Position numbers and translations under genes: made by a program. The notes below the pieces were generated by a model. That model was not told where the DNA came from and searched no databases. It saw nothing but the letters and a program-made list of their open reading frames with translations. Source: Thermoleophilaceae bacterium (GTDB taxonomy: Bacteria > Actinomycetota > Thermoleophilia > Solirubrobacterales > Thermoleophilaceae). From it: a stretch of DNA of 14,719 nucleotides. The DNA lies in assembly GCA_013812065.1 (NCBI GenBank), contig JACCUC010000055.1, forward strand, positions 1-14,719, written 5' to 3'. Below, in pieces: positions 1-7,367 of the stretch. The stretch's first letter is position 1. Each line of letters starts with the position of its first letter.

Positions 1-1516
1 GGTCACGGCCGTAGAGGAGGCGAGCGGTCGCCTCGGCGGCGGCCGGCAGCGAGTGGGCCCGGGGCGGCCACCAGGGGCGCCTGAACCGCGCGGCGTCCGA
101 GCCGACGAGCTTGATCTCGACGCACTCGCGAAGGCCCGGATCGCCGTGCATCCGCCCTGCGCCCGAGGCGCCCGTCCCGCCCCAGGCGCACTGGACCGCG
201 CCGTGCGAGTAGCGGTGGTCGTTGACCCACACCATGCCGGCCTCGAGCCGCCGGGCGATCCGCTCTCCGCGGGCGCGGTCGCGGGTCCAGACCGACGCGC
301 CGAGGCCGTAGGGCGAGTCGTTGGCCAGGGCGATCGCCTCCTCCTCGGAGTCGACGGGGGTGATGCACACGACCGGCCCGGAGACGGGCTCGCGTGCCAC
401 GCGCATGTCGCCGGTGACCCCGGTCAGCACCGCGGGGGCGAAGAAGGCCGCGCGCTCGAGGCCCTCGATCTCGGTCGGTCCGCCGCAGCACAGCGTCGCT
501 CCGGCGGCGACGGCCTCGTCCACGACCTCGCGCACGCGCTCGAAGCGCTCCGCCGAGAGCAGCGGTCCGACCTCGGTGCCGGCCGCCAGAGGATCGCCGA
601 TCCGCAGCGCACCGGCGCCACGGACGAGTCCCTCCAGGAACGGCTCGGCCACCTCGCGCGCCACGTAGACCCGCTCGATCGACGCTCGCGACTGCCCGGC
701 GTTAGCAAAGGCGCCCCAGAGCGTCCCGGCGACCGCACGCTCGACTCTCGCGTCGGCGAGCACGAGCTGGGGGTCCTTGCCGCCCAGCTCGAGTACGGTC
801 CGCCGTCCGTGCCGCGAGCACGCGGCCTCGACGCTGCGCCCGGCGCGGGTCGAGCCCGTGAGGAAGACCTTCGCCACCCCGCGCGCCTCGGCGAGCGCCG
901 CTCCCGCCTCGTCGCCGCCGTGCGCCACGCCTACGAGGCCCTCGGGGACACCGGCCCGCACGAAGGCGCGCTCGACTCGCCCTCCGACGAGCGCCGCGCC
1001 GGGCGCTGGCTTCAGCACCACCCCGTTGCCGGCCATGAGGGCGATCGCCGTCTGGAGGAAGGGTCCGAGCCATGCCGACCGGGACGAAGAGATGACTCCG
1101 ACCACTCCGAGTGGCTCGCGCACGTGCCGGTGGCGCTTTCCCAGCAGCCACACCTGTCGCGTGAGGATGCGCTCGTCGCGCAGGAGGCGCGGACCGCGAT
1201 CGGCGATCCAGTGCAGCGCGTCGACGGTGGGCAGGAGCTCGAGTGCCTGGGCCTCGGCGAGCGGCCTTCCCCCTTCGCGCGCTATGAGCTCGCCGAGCTC
1301 GCCGGTGCGGTCGATCACCACCTGCGCCGCGCGACGCATGTAGCGAGCGCGGTCGGCAAGCGGGAGCTGCGCCCAGTAGGGCTGGATCGACGCCGCGTCG
1401 TCGACGGCGGCCTGAACGGTCTCGGCGTCGGCCCGCGACACGACGCCGACGAGCTCGCCGGTGGTCGGGTTGAGCGACTCGAGCTGTGGCCTCGGGGAGG
1501 CGCCGACGGTCGCCAT
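1..1516 (-). CDS. Aldehyde dehydrogenase-fold protein, probable pseudoenzyme (3' end outside window)
   Basis: About 505 residues are visible; the frame is open to the left edge, so only the extreme C-terminus is missing. The ALDH fold is recognisable along the whole length: nucleotide-binding Lys at 169 (LKP), the FLTGS turn at 218-222, the general-base Glu at 243 (LELGG) and the GMVWVND segment near 427-433. Key catalytic positions are replaced. Where active ALDHs have the nucleophilic Cys after GQ, this protein has GQSRAS with Arg277. The oxyanion Asn of the PWNYP motif becomes Arg146 (SSSRSAW). The E-x-F of the cofactor-binding EEIFGP motif reads EPVSGP (Pro377, Ser379). No frameshift or internal stop is seen, so the reading frame is intact and selected. 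Dehydrogenase activity is unlikely; a binding or regulatory role is possible, and no substrate can be inferred. The ATG at 1516 lies 24 bases after the glycosyltransferase stop, with no Shine-Dalgarno sequence. Confidence 0.88.
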   Translation of the reverse strand, partial: MATVGASPRPQLESLNPTTGELVGVVSRADAETVQAAVDDAASIQPYWAQLPLADRARYMRRAAQVVIDRTGELGELIAREGGRPLAEAQALELLPTVDALHWIADRGPRLLRDERILTRQVWLLGKRHRHVREPLGVVGVISSSRSAWLGPFLQTAIALMAGNGVVLKPAPGAALVGGRVERAFVRAGVPEGLVGVAHGGDEAGAALAEARGVAKVFLTGSTRAGRSVEAACSRHGRRTVLELGGKDPQLVLADARVERAVAGTLWGAFANAGQSRASIERVYVAREVAEPFLEGLVRGAGALRIGDPLAAGTEVGPLLSAERFERVREVVDEAVAAGATLCCGGPTEIEGLERAAFFAPAVLTGVTGDMRVAREPVSGPVVCITPVDSEEEAIALANDSPYGLGASVWTRDRARGERIARRLEAGMVWVNDHRYSHGAVQCAWGGTGASGAGRMHGDPGLRECVEIKLVGSDAARFRRPWWPPRAHSLPAAAEATARLLYGRD

Positions 1517-1522
1517 GGAGGG

Positions 1523-1528
1523 ATTGTG
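1523..1528 (-). promoter_or_regulatory. Possible leaderless -10 element (CACAAT) for the ALDH-like gene
   Basis: On the minus strand CACAAT lies exactly 6 bases before the ATG at 1516. It matches TATAAT at 4 of 6 positions, including the most conserved A2 and T6. The 6 bases between are CCCTCC, which cannot act as a Shine-Dalgarno sequence. No -35 box is evident. It falls in the 24-base gap after the upstream gene, so it may be an internal operon promoter or chance. Confidence 0.3.
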
Positions 1529-1540
1529 AGGGTGCGCGCG

Positions 1541-3145
1541 CTATCGCGGCGCCCCGGCGACGGGCTCCGCGGGACCGAGCCGGTAGACCCATCGGGCTCC
1601 GAGCTCGTGGCCGGGGACCGGCACGAGCCGGTGACGGCCGGAGATCACCTCGGCCACTCGCCGTCCGAGCGCCGGGCTATTCCCGTAGCGTGGATCGGAG
1701 GGCGGCAGGCCGCTCACGTAGAGCGTGCCCGGGCCAAGCTCGTTCAGCCATGCATGCTGATGCCCGAGCAGGTATCGCTGACTGGCGGCGAAGACGCGCG
1801 CGTCGTCGGGAAGCCTCCAGACGATCCGCGGCAGCACTCCGCGCGCGACGTTGTCGAGCACGAGTGCGTCGGCGCGCTCGAGCTCCGGCGGCGGGGTCTG
1901 TCCCGGCGCCGGGAACTGCCCGAGCGCCGCGATCGTCGCCGCGGTTGCGAGCGCGGCCGCTGCGGCCGCGCCCAGCGGGACGCGGACCCACCCGGGCAGG
2001 CTCCCGACCACGAGCACCGGAACAAAGGCGGCGAACGGCCACAGCGCGCTCAGGTGCTTGAAGTCCATACCGCTGCCGGGGCTCACGAACGACAGGAAGA
2101 GGGCGGCGTGGGCGGCGACCAGCCAGATGAACACGAGCGGCATCGCGACGGCGGCAGGACGGGCCCCCCTGCTCGTCAGCGCGGCGACGCTCGCCCAGGC
2201 CGTGGCGGCGGCGAGCATCGCCAGAGCGACCGCGGCGGCCGCGCCAGTGGCGACCACAGGAGGCACCATGAACTCCGCCAGCGTCTCCACGGTGTCCACC
2301 GCGCGCGCCGCGAGGAGATCGGCGGTCGACTCGACGGCCTGAGCGCGCCCACGGCGCACCGACAGGACGAACCCCGGGTGGATGAGCGAGAAGATCGCGT
2401 ACCCGGCCGCGATCGACGCGAGCCCCGGCACGAGCAGGCGGCGCTCCCGGCGCCAGAGCCGTCCGGCGAGCAGGGCGGCTCCGGCGACGGCCACGAGCGA
2501 GAACAGGAAGTGGGCGAGCGCTCCGGCGGCGGTGAGCACGGCGAGCCCGGCCGCGTCGCGGCGGAGGGAGCGTGTCGGCGGGTCGGCAAAGCGAACGCAT
2601 TGCCAGACGAACAGCACGGCGAGCAGGGCGAGCAGCTCGTACTGGCGCGCCTCGCCGAAGACGCGGATCGCCGCGGGGCTCAGCGACCACACGCCCGCGA
2701 CCGCCGCCGCCTTGAGCGGGTCCCCAAGCACGCGTCGCGCCAGCCCGAAGAGGGCCAGGCCCGTCAGCGTCGCCAGCACGATGTTGAGCGATAGGCCGGT
2801 CCACAGGCCGACGCCGAAGACGAGCGCCCAGACGTGGAGGAGCCAGAAGTAGAGCGGGGGATGGATGTCCTCGCGGGCGAGGTCACGGCTGATCTGGCCG
2901 AGGCAGAGCGCCCGGTCGGGACGCAGCAGCGCCTTCCAGTCCGATGCCGCCGCCCAGCGGCCGAACGGCGGTTCCGCGCGGACCGTGATCCGGGCGTAGT
3001 CGTCCTGGTGGCAGGCCGCTGCGAGGTAGGAGATCGACTCGTCGTGGGTGAATCCCGACTTGTCGGCGCCCCCGGCCACCCGCAGGCCGCCCGCGGCGAC
3101 GAGCACGCAGGCGAGCAGCGCGAGAGCGAGCCTGCGGCGACCCAT
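1541..3145 (-). CDS. GT39-like (GT-C fold) integral membrane glycosyltransferase
   Basis: The protein has 534 residues and many hydrophobic helices. It begins with a signal-anchor-like helix (about residues 5-20). The first external loop carries an acidic pair in HDES (34-37), where GT-C enzymes bind metal and the lipid-phosphate sugar donor. HPPLYFWLLH (95-104) and EARQYELLALL (165-175) are typical of the dolichyl-/polyprenyl-phosphate mannosyltransferase (GT39, ArnT/PMT-like) group. At least eight further Ala/Leu/Val-rich segments follow, then a more polar C-terminal part from about residue 430. The expected role is transfer of a sugar from a polyprenyl-phosphate carrier to a protein or cell-envelope acceptor on the outer face of the membrane. 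Donor and acceptor cannot be told from sequence. The ATG at 3145 follows the rarA stop by 20 bases, with only a distant GAGG, so translation may depend on coupling. Confidence 0.8.
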   Translation of the reverse strand: MGRRRLALALLACVLVAAGGLRVAGGADKSGFTHDESISYLAAACHQDDYARITVRAEPPFGRWAAASDWKALLRPDRALCLGQISRDLAREDIHPPLYFWLLHVWALVFGVGLWTGLSLNIVLATLTGLALFGLARRVLGDPLKAAAVAGVWSLSPAAIRVFGEARQYELLALLAVLFVWQCVRFADPPTRSLRRDAAGLAVLTAAGALAHFLFSLVAVAGAALLAGRLWRRERRLLVPGLASIAAGYAIFSLIHPGFVLSVRRGRAQAVESTADLLAARAVDTVETLAEFMVPPVVATGAAAAVALAMLAAATAWASVAALTSRGARPAAVAMPLVFIWLVAAHAALFLSFVSPGSGMDFKHLSALWPFAAFVPVLVVGSLPGWVRVPLGAAAAAALATAATIAALGQFPAPGQTPPPELERADALVLDNVARGVLPRIVWRLPDDARVFAASQRYLLGHQHAWLNELGPGTLYVSGLPPSDPRYGNSPALGRRVAEVISGRHRLVPVPGHELGARWVYRLGPAEPVAGAPR

Positions 3146-3165
3146 GTCCGCGCCGCGGCCTCGGG

Positions 3166-4551
3166 TCAGCCCCCGGCCGGCTCGTCGCCCGGCCGGGGGC
3201 CGGCGCGATCTCGGTGGATCTGGGCGAGGCGCTCGGCCAGCGCCCGCTCCTCTCCCCGGTCAGACAGCTCGAGGAAGCGCTCGCCGGCCGCCTCCGGCGG
3301 CATGAGCTCCTGATCGGAGAGCGCCCCGGGCAGGTCGTGTGGGTACTCGTAGCCGACCCCGTGGCCGAGCTTGCGCTCGCCGGGATGCCCCGCGCTGCGC
3401 AGCGGGCCGGGCACGGCCGGCGTCCCGTGCTCGCGCACCCACGCCCGCGCCGCCGCAAGCGCCCGGTGGGAGGCGTTCGACTTCGGCGCGAGCGCCAGGT
3501 ACACCGTCGCCTGGGCGAGGTTGTGCGCGCACTCGGGGAGGCCTACGTGCTCGACCGCGTGCGCGGCGGCCACCGCGATCTCGAGCGCGCGAGGGTCGGC
3601 GTTGCCGACGTCCTCGCTGGCCAGGATGACCATGCGCCGGGCGATGAAGCGCGCGTCCTCGCCGCCTTCGAGCATCGTGGCGAGGTACAGCAGCGAGGCG
3701 TCGGGGTCCGAGCCCCGCGTGGCCTTGATCCAGGCCGAGATCGTGTCGTAGTGGCGGTCGCCGCCCTTGTCGTAGAGGACCGCCTTGCGCTGCATGGCGT
3801 CCTCGGCGTCGGCGAGCGTGACCTCGGCGGCCTCGGGATCGCTCTCGCTGCGGGCAGCCACGGTCGCGCAGGCAAGCTCAAGCGCGGAGAGCGCAGCGCG
3901 TGCATCGCCGCCCGATCGGGCGGCCAGGAACGCGAGTGCCACGTCGTCCACCGAAGGCGGACCGGAGATCCCCCGCTCCGGAACGGCCAGCGCGCGCTCG
4001 AGCAGCGCCCGCACGTGCTCGTCGGCGAGCCCGCGCAGCTCGTACACCTGCGCGCGGGAGAGCAGCGCGGAGTTGACCTCGAAGTACGGGTTCTCGGTCG
4101 TCGCCCCCACGAGCGTGACGAGCCCCTCCTCGACCGCGGGCAGGAGCGCGTCCTGCTGGGCCTTGTTGAAGCGATGGATCTCGTCGAGGAAGAAGATCGT
4201 GCCGCGACCGGCTCCACCGCCGTAGCGCTCCTCGGCGCGGGCGATGACCGCACGCACCTCGGCGCGACCGGCCTCGACCGCCGACGCCTCCTCGAAGGCG
4301 GCGTCGGCGTGGGCGGCGAGCAGCCGGGCGATGGTCGTCTTGCCCGCGCCCGGCGGGCCGTAGAGGACCATCGAGTGGGGCCGTCCCTCCTCGATCGCCC
4401 GACGCAGCGCCGAGCCCTCGCCGAGCAGGTGCTCCTGACCGACGACCTCGTCGAGCGAGGCCGGGCGCATGCGGACGGCGAGCGGGCGCTCTGACGCGGG
4501 GACGGGCGTGCGCGCAGGCGCGGGGCCGTCGGTCTGGAAGAGCTGCTCCAC
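3166..4551 (-). CDS. rarA: Replication-associated recombination protein A (RarA/MgsA/WRNIP1 family AAA+ ATPase)
   Basis: RarA is a clamp-loader-like AAA+ ATPase that acts at stalled replication forks with single-stranded DNA-binding protein. Visible motifs: RPxxLDEVVGQ (29-39), Walker A GPPGAGKT (65-72), Walker B FFLDEIHRFNK (120-130), sensor 1 TTENPYFEVN (151-160), the arginine-finger region LLSRAQVYEL (163-172) and sensor 2 GGDARAAL (214-221). The C-terminal tetramerisation region includes the family's conserved GxGYxYPHD stretch (HGVGYEYPHD). At 461 residues it has the usual length. The start is GTG at 4551, giving MEQLF, which matches the short N-terminal motif that bacterial RarA uses to bind SSB or the replisome. 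It is the first gene of the minus-strand group, and its start lies 47 bases from that of the divergent M20 gene. No Shine-Dalgarno sequence is present. Confidence 0.95.
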   Translation of the reverse strand: MEQLFQTDGPAPARTPVPASERPLAVRMRPASLDEVVGQEHLLGEGSALRRAIEEGRPHSMVLYGPPGAGKTTIARLLAAHADAAFEEASAVEAGRAEVRAVIARAEERYGGGAGRGTIFFLDEIHRFNKAQQDALLPAVEEGLVTLVGATTENPYFEVNSALLSRAQVYELRGLADEHVRALLERALAVPERGISGPPSVDDVALAFLAARSGGDARAALSALELACATVAARSESDPEAAEVTLADAEDAMQRKAVLYDKGGDRHYDTISAWIKATRGSDPDASLLYLATMLEGGEDARFIARRMVILASEDVGNADPRALEIAVAAAHAVEHVGLPECAHNLAQATVYLALAPKSNASHRALAAARAWVREHGTPAVPGPLRSAGHPGERKLGHGVGYEYPHDLPGALSDQELMPPEAAGERFLELSDRGEERALAERLAQIHRDRAGPRPGDEPAGG

Positions 4552-4557
4552 GCCGCG

Positions 4558-4563
4558 ATTCTC
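4558..4563 (-). promoter_or_regulatory. Possible leaderless -10 element (GAGAAT) for rarA
   Basis: GAGAAT on the minus strand is followed by 6 bases and then the GTG start at 4551. It matches the -10 consensus at 4 of 6 positions, including A2 and T6. There is no Shine-Dalgarno sequence between it and the start and no recognisable -35 box. The position fits a transcript whose first base is at or next to the start codon. It faces away from the TATACT element of the divergent gene, 23 bases off. Confidence 0.4.
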
Positions 4564-4586
4564 GCAGCAGAGGCGCTCGCCACCCG

Positions 4587-4592
4587 TATACT
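4587..4592 (+). promoter_or_regulatory. Leaderless -10 element (TATACT) for the M20 hydrolase operon
   Basis: TATACT matches TATAAT at 5 of 6 positions and stands out in this GC-rich sequence. It ends 6 bases before the GTG at 4599, so transcription would begin at or next to the start codon. The intervening bases carry no Shine-Dalgarno sequence. No TTGACA-like box lies at the normal spacing (4564-4569 reads GCAGCA), as is common for actinobacterial leaderless promoters. Confidence 0.65.
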
Positions 4593-4598
4593 CGCGGC

Positions 4599-5921
4599 GT
4601 GCCCGAGCCGGCGGACCTCGAGCGGCGCGCCACGGATCTGCTCCAGCGGCTGATCCGCTTCAAGACCGTCAATCCGCCCGGTGACGAGGAGCCTGCGCAG
4701 CTCTTCCTCGAGAAGTTGCTCGAGGGCGCCGGCTTCGAGTGCGAGCTGCTCTACGCGGTCGACGGCCGGCCGAACCTCGTGGCCCGCCTGGGAGCATCGT
4801 CCGACGGCGCCCGGCTGGCCCTGCTCTCCCACGTCGACACCGTGCTGGCCGACCCCGAAGAGTGGAGCGTCGATCCGTGGTCGGGCGAGCTGCGCGACGG
4901 TTGCGTCTGGGGCCGCGGCGCGCTCGACATGAAGAGCCAGCTCGCGGCCGAGGTGGCGGCGGCCACGGCGCTCGCCGAGGAGGGCTGGCGGCCGGCGAGC
5001 GGAGAGCTGCTGGTGATCGTGACCTGTGACGAGGAGGCGGGGGCCGAGCACGGGGCCAAGTGGCTGTGCGAGCGCCAGCCCGAAAAGGTGCGCTGCGACA
5101 TGGTCGTCAACGAGGGCGCCGGGGAGGTGCTCGAGTTCGACGGGCGGCGGGTCTATGGCGTCTGCGTGGCCGAGAAGGGGGTATTCCGATTCCGGCTCAC
5201 GACCGAAGGGCGCGCCGGGCACGCTTCGCTCCCGCGCATCGGCGACAACGCTCTGACCAAGCTGGCGCCGCTGATCGAGCGGCTCGGCGAGCGGCGCGCC
5301 TCCTACGGACTGAGCCCCGAGCCCGAGGTCCTCATGCACGCCCTCGGGGTCGACCCGGGCGACGGCTCGGACGGCGCGCTCGCCCAGGCGATCGAGCGCG
5401 TCGAGGAGATCGACCCGCGCGTCGCGATCGTCCTCGAGCCGCTGCTCTCTGTCACGCTCACTCCGACCATGGTGAGCGCGTCCGAGAAGATAAACGTCAT
5501 TCCCTCGCGCGCCGAGCTCTCGGTCGACTGCCGGGTCCCGCCCGGTCTCGGGGAGCAGGAGGCGCGGGCGGCGGTCGCCGAGGTGCTCGGCGAGGACGGC
5601 TATCGGATCGAGTTCGGGGAGACCGTGGTCGGCAACCGCTCGGCGATCGACACCGAGCTCATGGAGCACATCCGCACCTTCGTGGCCGAGGAGGACCCCG
5701 GCGCGGAGGCGGCGGCCGTGGCCCTGCCCGGCTTCAGCGACTCCCGCTGGTTTCGAGACGCCTTCCCCGAGTGCGTCGCCTACGGCTTCTTCCCGCAACG
5801 CAAGATGGACCTGTTCGAGGCCGCACCGCTCGTGCACGGCGCCGACGAGCGAGTGCCCGTGGAGGACCTGGGGCTAGCGGCACGGTTCTACGCGCAGCTC
5901 GTCGAGAAGGTTCTGGGTTGA
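4599..5921 (+). CDS. M20/M25/M40 family zinc metallohydrolase (ArgE/DapE/ACY1-like)
   Basis: A 440-residue cytosolic, dizinc-dependent amidohydrolase or peptidase that would cleave an N-acyl or peptide bond of a small substrate. The metal centre is complete: His78 and Asp80 in LLSHVDTV, bridging Asp110 in GRGALDMK, catalytic Glu145 and ligand Glu146 in CDEEAG, Glu172 in NEGAG and a final His413 in PLVHGADE. The smaller dimerisation domain sits between, with GHASLP (207-212) marking its start. Known members remove acetyl, succinyl or carbamoyl groups or cleave dipeptides; the substrate here cannot be chosen from sequence. The GTG start at 4599 is supported by the TATACT element just upstream and by the family-typical LLQRLIRFKTVNPPG at 14-28. 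The stop overlaps the pyruvate kinase start as TTGA, indicating translational coupling in a shared operon. Confidence 0.88.
   Translation: MPEPADLERRATDLLQRLIRFKTVNPPGDEEPAQLFLEKLLEGAGFECELLYAVDGRPNLVARLGASSDGARLALLSHVDTVLADPEEWSVDPWSGELRDGCVWGRGALDMKSQLAAEVAAATALAEEGWRPASGELLVIVTCDEEAGAEHGAKWLCERQPEKVRCDMVVNEGAGEVLEFDGRRVYGVCVAEKGVFRFRLTTEGRAGHASLPRIGDNALTKLAPLIERLGERRASYGLSPEPEVLMHALGVDPGDGSDGALAQAIERVEEIDPRVAIVLEPLLSVTLTPTMVSASEKINVIPSRAELSVDCRVPPGLGEQEARAAVAEVLGEDGYRIEFGETVVGNRSAIDTELMEHIRTFVAEEDPGAEAAAVALPGFSDSRWFRDAFPECVAYGFFPQRKMDLFEAAPLVHGADERVPVEDLGLAARFYAQLVEKVLG
5905..5910 (+). promoter_or_regulatory. Shine-Dalgarno sequence (AGAAGG) deciding the pyruvate kinase start
   Basis: AGAAGG lies inside the last codons of the M20 gene, 7 bases before the TTG at 5918 and 16 before the in-frame GTG at 5927. 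The spacing favours TTG, although GTG would give the family-typical N-terminus MRRTKIVATVGPAS. Confidence 0.55.
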
Positions 5922-7357
5922 TCTCGGTGCGGCGCACGAAGATCGTCGCCACCGTCGGCCCCGCCTCGCGCGAGCCCGAGACGCTCGCGCGACTCGTCGA
6001 GGCCGGCATCGACGTCGTGCGCCTCAACTTCGCCCACGGCACCCGCGAGGAGCACGCCGAGACCGCCGAGCGCGTGCGTGACGCGGCTGGCAAGGCCGGA
6101 CGCCAGGTGGCGCTCCTCCAGGACCTTCCGGGGCCGAAGCTCCGCATCGGTCCGCTCGAGCACGACCTCGCCGAGCTCGCCGCGGGAAGCGCGCTGACGC
6201 TCGTCGCCGACTCCGACCAGCCCGGCGACGCGGGGCGCATGTCGGTCTCCTGGCCGGGGCTCGCCGCGGCGCTCGAGCCCGGGGAGATCGTCTACCTGGC
6301 CGACGGCTCGGTGCGGCTGCGCGTCGAGTCGATCCGCGAGGGAGAGTCCGAGATCGACACCCGGGTTGAGATCGGCGGGGCGGTCGCCTCGCGCCAGGGC
6401 CTCAACGTGCCCGGCGAGCTAGCCGACCTGCCCGCCGTGCCCGAGGACGACATCGGCCAGCTCGACTTCGGGGAGCAGATCGGCGTCGACCTCGTCGCGC
6501 TCTCGTTCGTGCGCCGCCCCGAGGACGTGGAGGAGGTCCGCCGCCACACCCGCCTGCCGCTGATCGCCAAGATCGAGAAGCCGCAGGCGGTCGAGGCCAT
6601 ACGGGAGATCTGCCACGTCTCGGACTGCTTGATGGTCGCGCGCGGCGACCTCGGCATAGAGCTGCCGATCGAGGACGTCCCGGTCGTCCAGAAGCGGGTG
6701 ATCGCCTGCGCCGGCGAGTTCGCCCGGCCGGTGATCACCGCGACCCAGATGCTCGACTCCATGGTCACCTCCTCGCGGCCGACGCGCGCCGAGGTCGCCG
6801 ACGTCGCCAACGCGATCCTCGACGGCACCGACGCGGTCATGCTCTCCCAGGAGACGGCGATCGGGGAGTATCCGGTCGAGGCCGTCGCGACCATGGCCGC
6901 GGTCGCCGAGCGTACCGAGCGGATCGCCCCGTACGCCGCATGGAACGAGCGACGCGTTCACCGCGACGAGCGCGATCCCGCCTACACCATCGCCTACAAC
7001 GCATGCGGCGCGGTGCGCGACCTCAAGCTCTCGGCGCTGATCGTGCCCACTCTCTCGGGACGCTCAGCGCGGCTCATCTCCGCGCACCGCCCGGAGGTGC
7101 CCATCTACGCGCTCTCTCCCGGCCGCGAGACCGTACGCCGCTGCAGTCTGATGTGGGGCGTGCAGGCGGCGTCCATGCCCCGGCGCGAGGTCACCGAGGA
7201 GCTGATAGCCGACGCCGCCGGGCGCGTCGTGGAGCTCGGTTGGGGCGAGCCCGGTCAGCGGGTGGGGATCACGGCCGGACTGCCGAGCGGCCGGCCCGGG
7301 ACCACGAGCCTGTTCCAGGTCCAGGAGCTCCCGTCTGTCAAGGTTGCGAGGGAATGA
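5918..7357 (+). CDS. pyk: Pyruvate kinase (predicted K+-independent type)
   Basis: Catalyses phosphoenolpyruvate + ADP to pyruvate + ATP, the last step of glycolysis, in the cytosol. At 479 residues it has the usual length. The N-terminus reads RRTKIVATVGPAS. The catalytic Lys218 and metal ligand Glu220 lie in LIAKIEKP, with Asp244 in VARGDLGIELP, the signature ITATQMLDSM at 273-282 and SQETAIGEYP at 310-319. Domain B spans roughly residues 80-170 and the allosteric-type C domain follows from about 345. The loop DLPGPKLRIG has Lys74 where K+-dependent enzymes have Glu117 (rabbit numbering), and NFAH (37-40) has Ala where the K+-ligand Ser usually sits. Both point to an enzyme that does not need K+. 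The TTG start overlaps the preceding stop as TTGA; GTG at 5927 is the alternative. Confidence 0.95.
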   Translation: MISVRRTKIVATVGPASREPETLARLVEAGIDVVRLNFAHGTREEHAETAERVRDAAGKAGRQVALLQDLPGPKLRIGPLEHDLAELAAGSALTLVADSDQPGDAGRMSVSWPGLAAALEPGEIVYLADGSVRLRVESIREGESEIDTRVEIGGAVASRQGLNVPGELADLPAVPEDDIGQLDFGEQIGVDLVALSFVRRPEDVEEVRRHTRLPLIAKIEKPQAVEAIREICHVSDCLMVARGDLGIELPIEDVPVVQKRVIACAGEFARPVITATQMLDSMVTSSRPTRAEVADVANAILDGTDAVMLSQETAIGEYPVEAVATMAAVAERTERIAPYAAWNERRVHRDERDPAYTIAYNACGAVRDLKLSALIVPTLSGRSARLISAHRPEVPIYALSPGRETVRRCSLMWGVQAASMPRREVTEELIADAAGRVVELGWGEPGQRVGITAGLPSGRPGTTSLFQVQELPSVKVARE

Positions 7358-7359
7358 GG
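7356..7359 (+). promoter_or_regulatory. Shine-Dalgarno sequence (GAGG) deciding the DUF1385 start
   Basis: GAGG overlaps the pyruvate kinase stop codon (TGA at 7355-7357) and sits 8 bases before the ATG at 7368. This supports that ATG over an in-frame TTG at 7344, which would overlap pyk and add 8 residues. Confidence 0.5.
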
Positions 7360-7367
7360 CCGTCGCG

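Noticed and set aside
660..700. A frameshift as the explanation for the missing ALDH catalytic Cys
   Set aside because: The flanking residues (FANAG before, IERVYV after) are in one frame with normal spacing, and the other catalytic substitutions lie elsewhere, so a local frameshift does not explain the change.
53..2794. A 913-codon open frame on the plus strand opposite the ALDH-like and glycosyltransferase genes
   Set aside because: It runs antisense across two recognisable genes, has a low-complexity Arg/Gly/Ala/His-rich translation with no family motif, and is the usual side effect of very high GC at third codon positions.
3214..4494. A 426-codon plus-strand frame opposite rarA
   Set aside because: RarA on the minus strand shows all AAA+ motifs; the antisense product shows none and mirrors its codons.
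3543..5837. A 764-codon minus-strand frame crossing the rarA/M20 divergent gap
   Set aside because: It is antisense to the M20 hydrolase and out of frame within rarA; the Ser/Arg/Pro repeats are typical of shifted reading of GC-rich codons. Both true genes have full motifs.
5060..5917. An N-terminal extension of pyruvate kinase by about 286 residues
   Set aside because: The frame is open by chance over the end of the M20 gene. Pyruvate kinase homology begins at RRTKIVATVGPAS, and a ribosome-binding site sits just before TTG 5918.
7344..7367. An upstream TTG start (7344) for the DUF1385 gene
   Set aside because: It overlaps pyk and lacks a spaced ribosome-binding site; the ATG at 7368 has GAGG 8 bases upstream, and the extra residues match no family feature.
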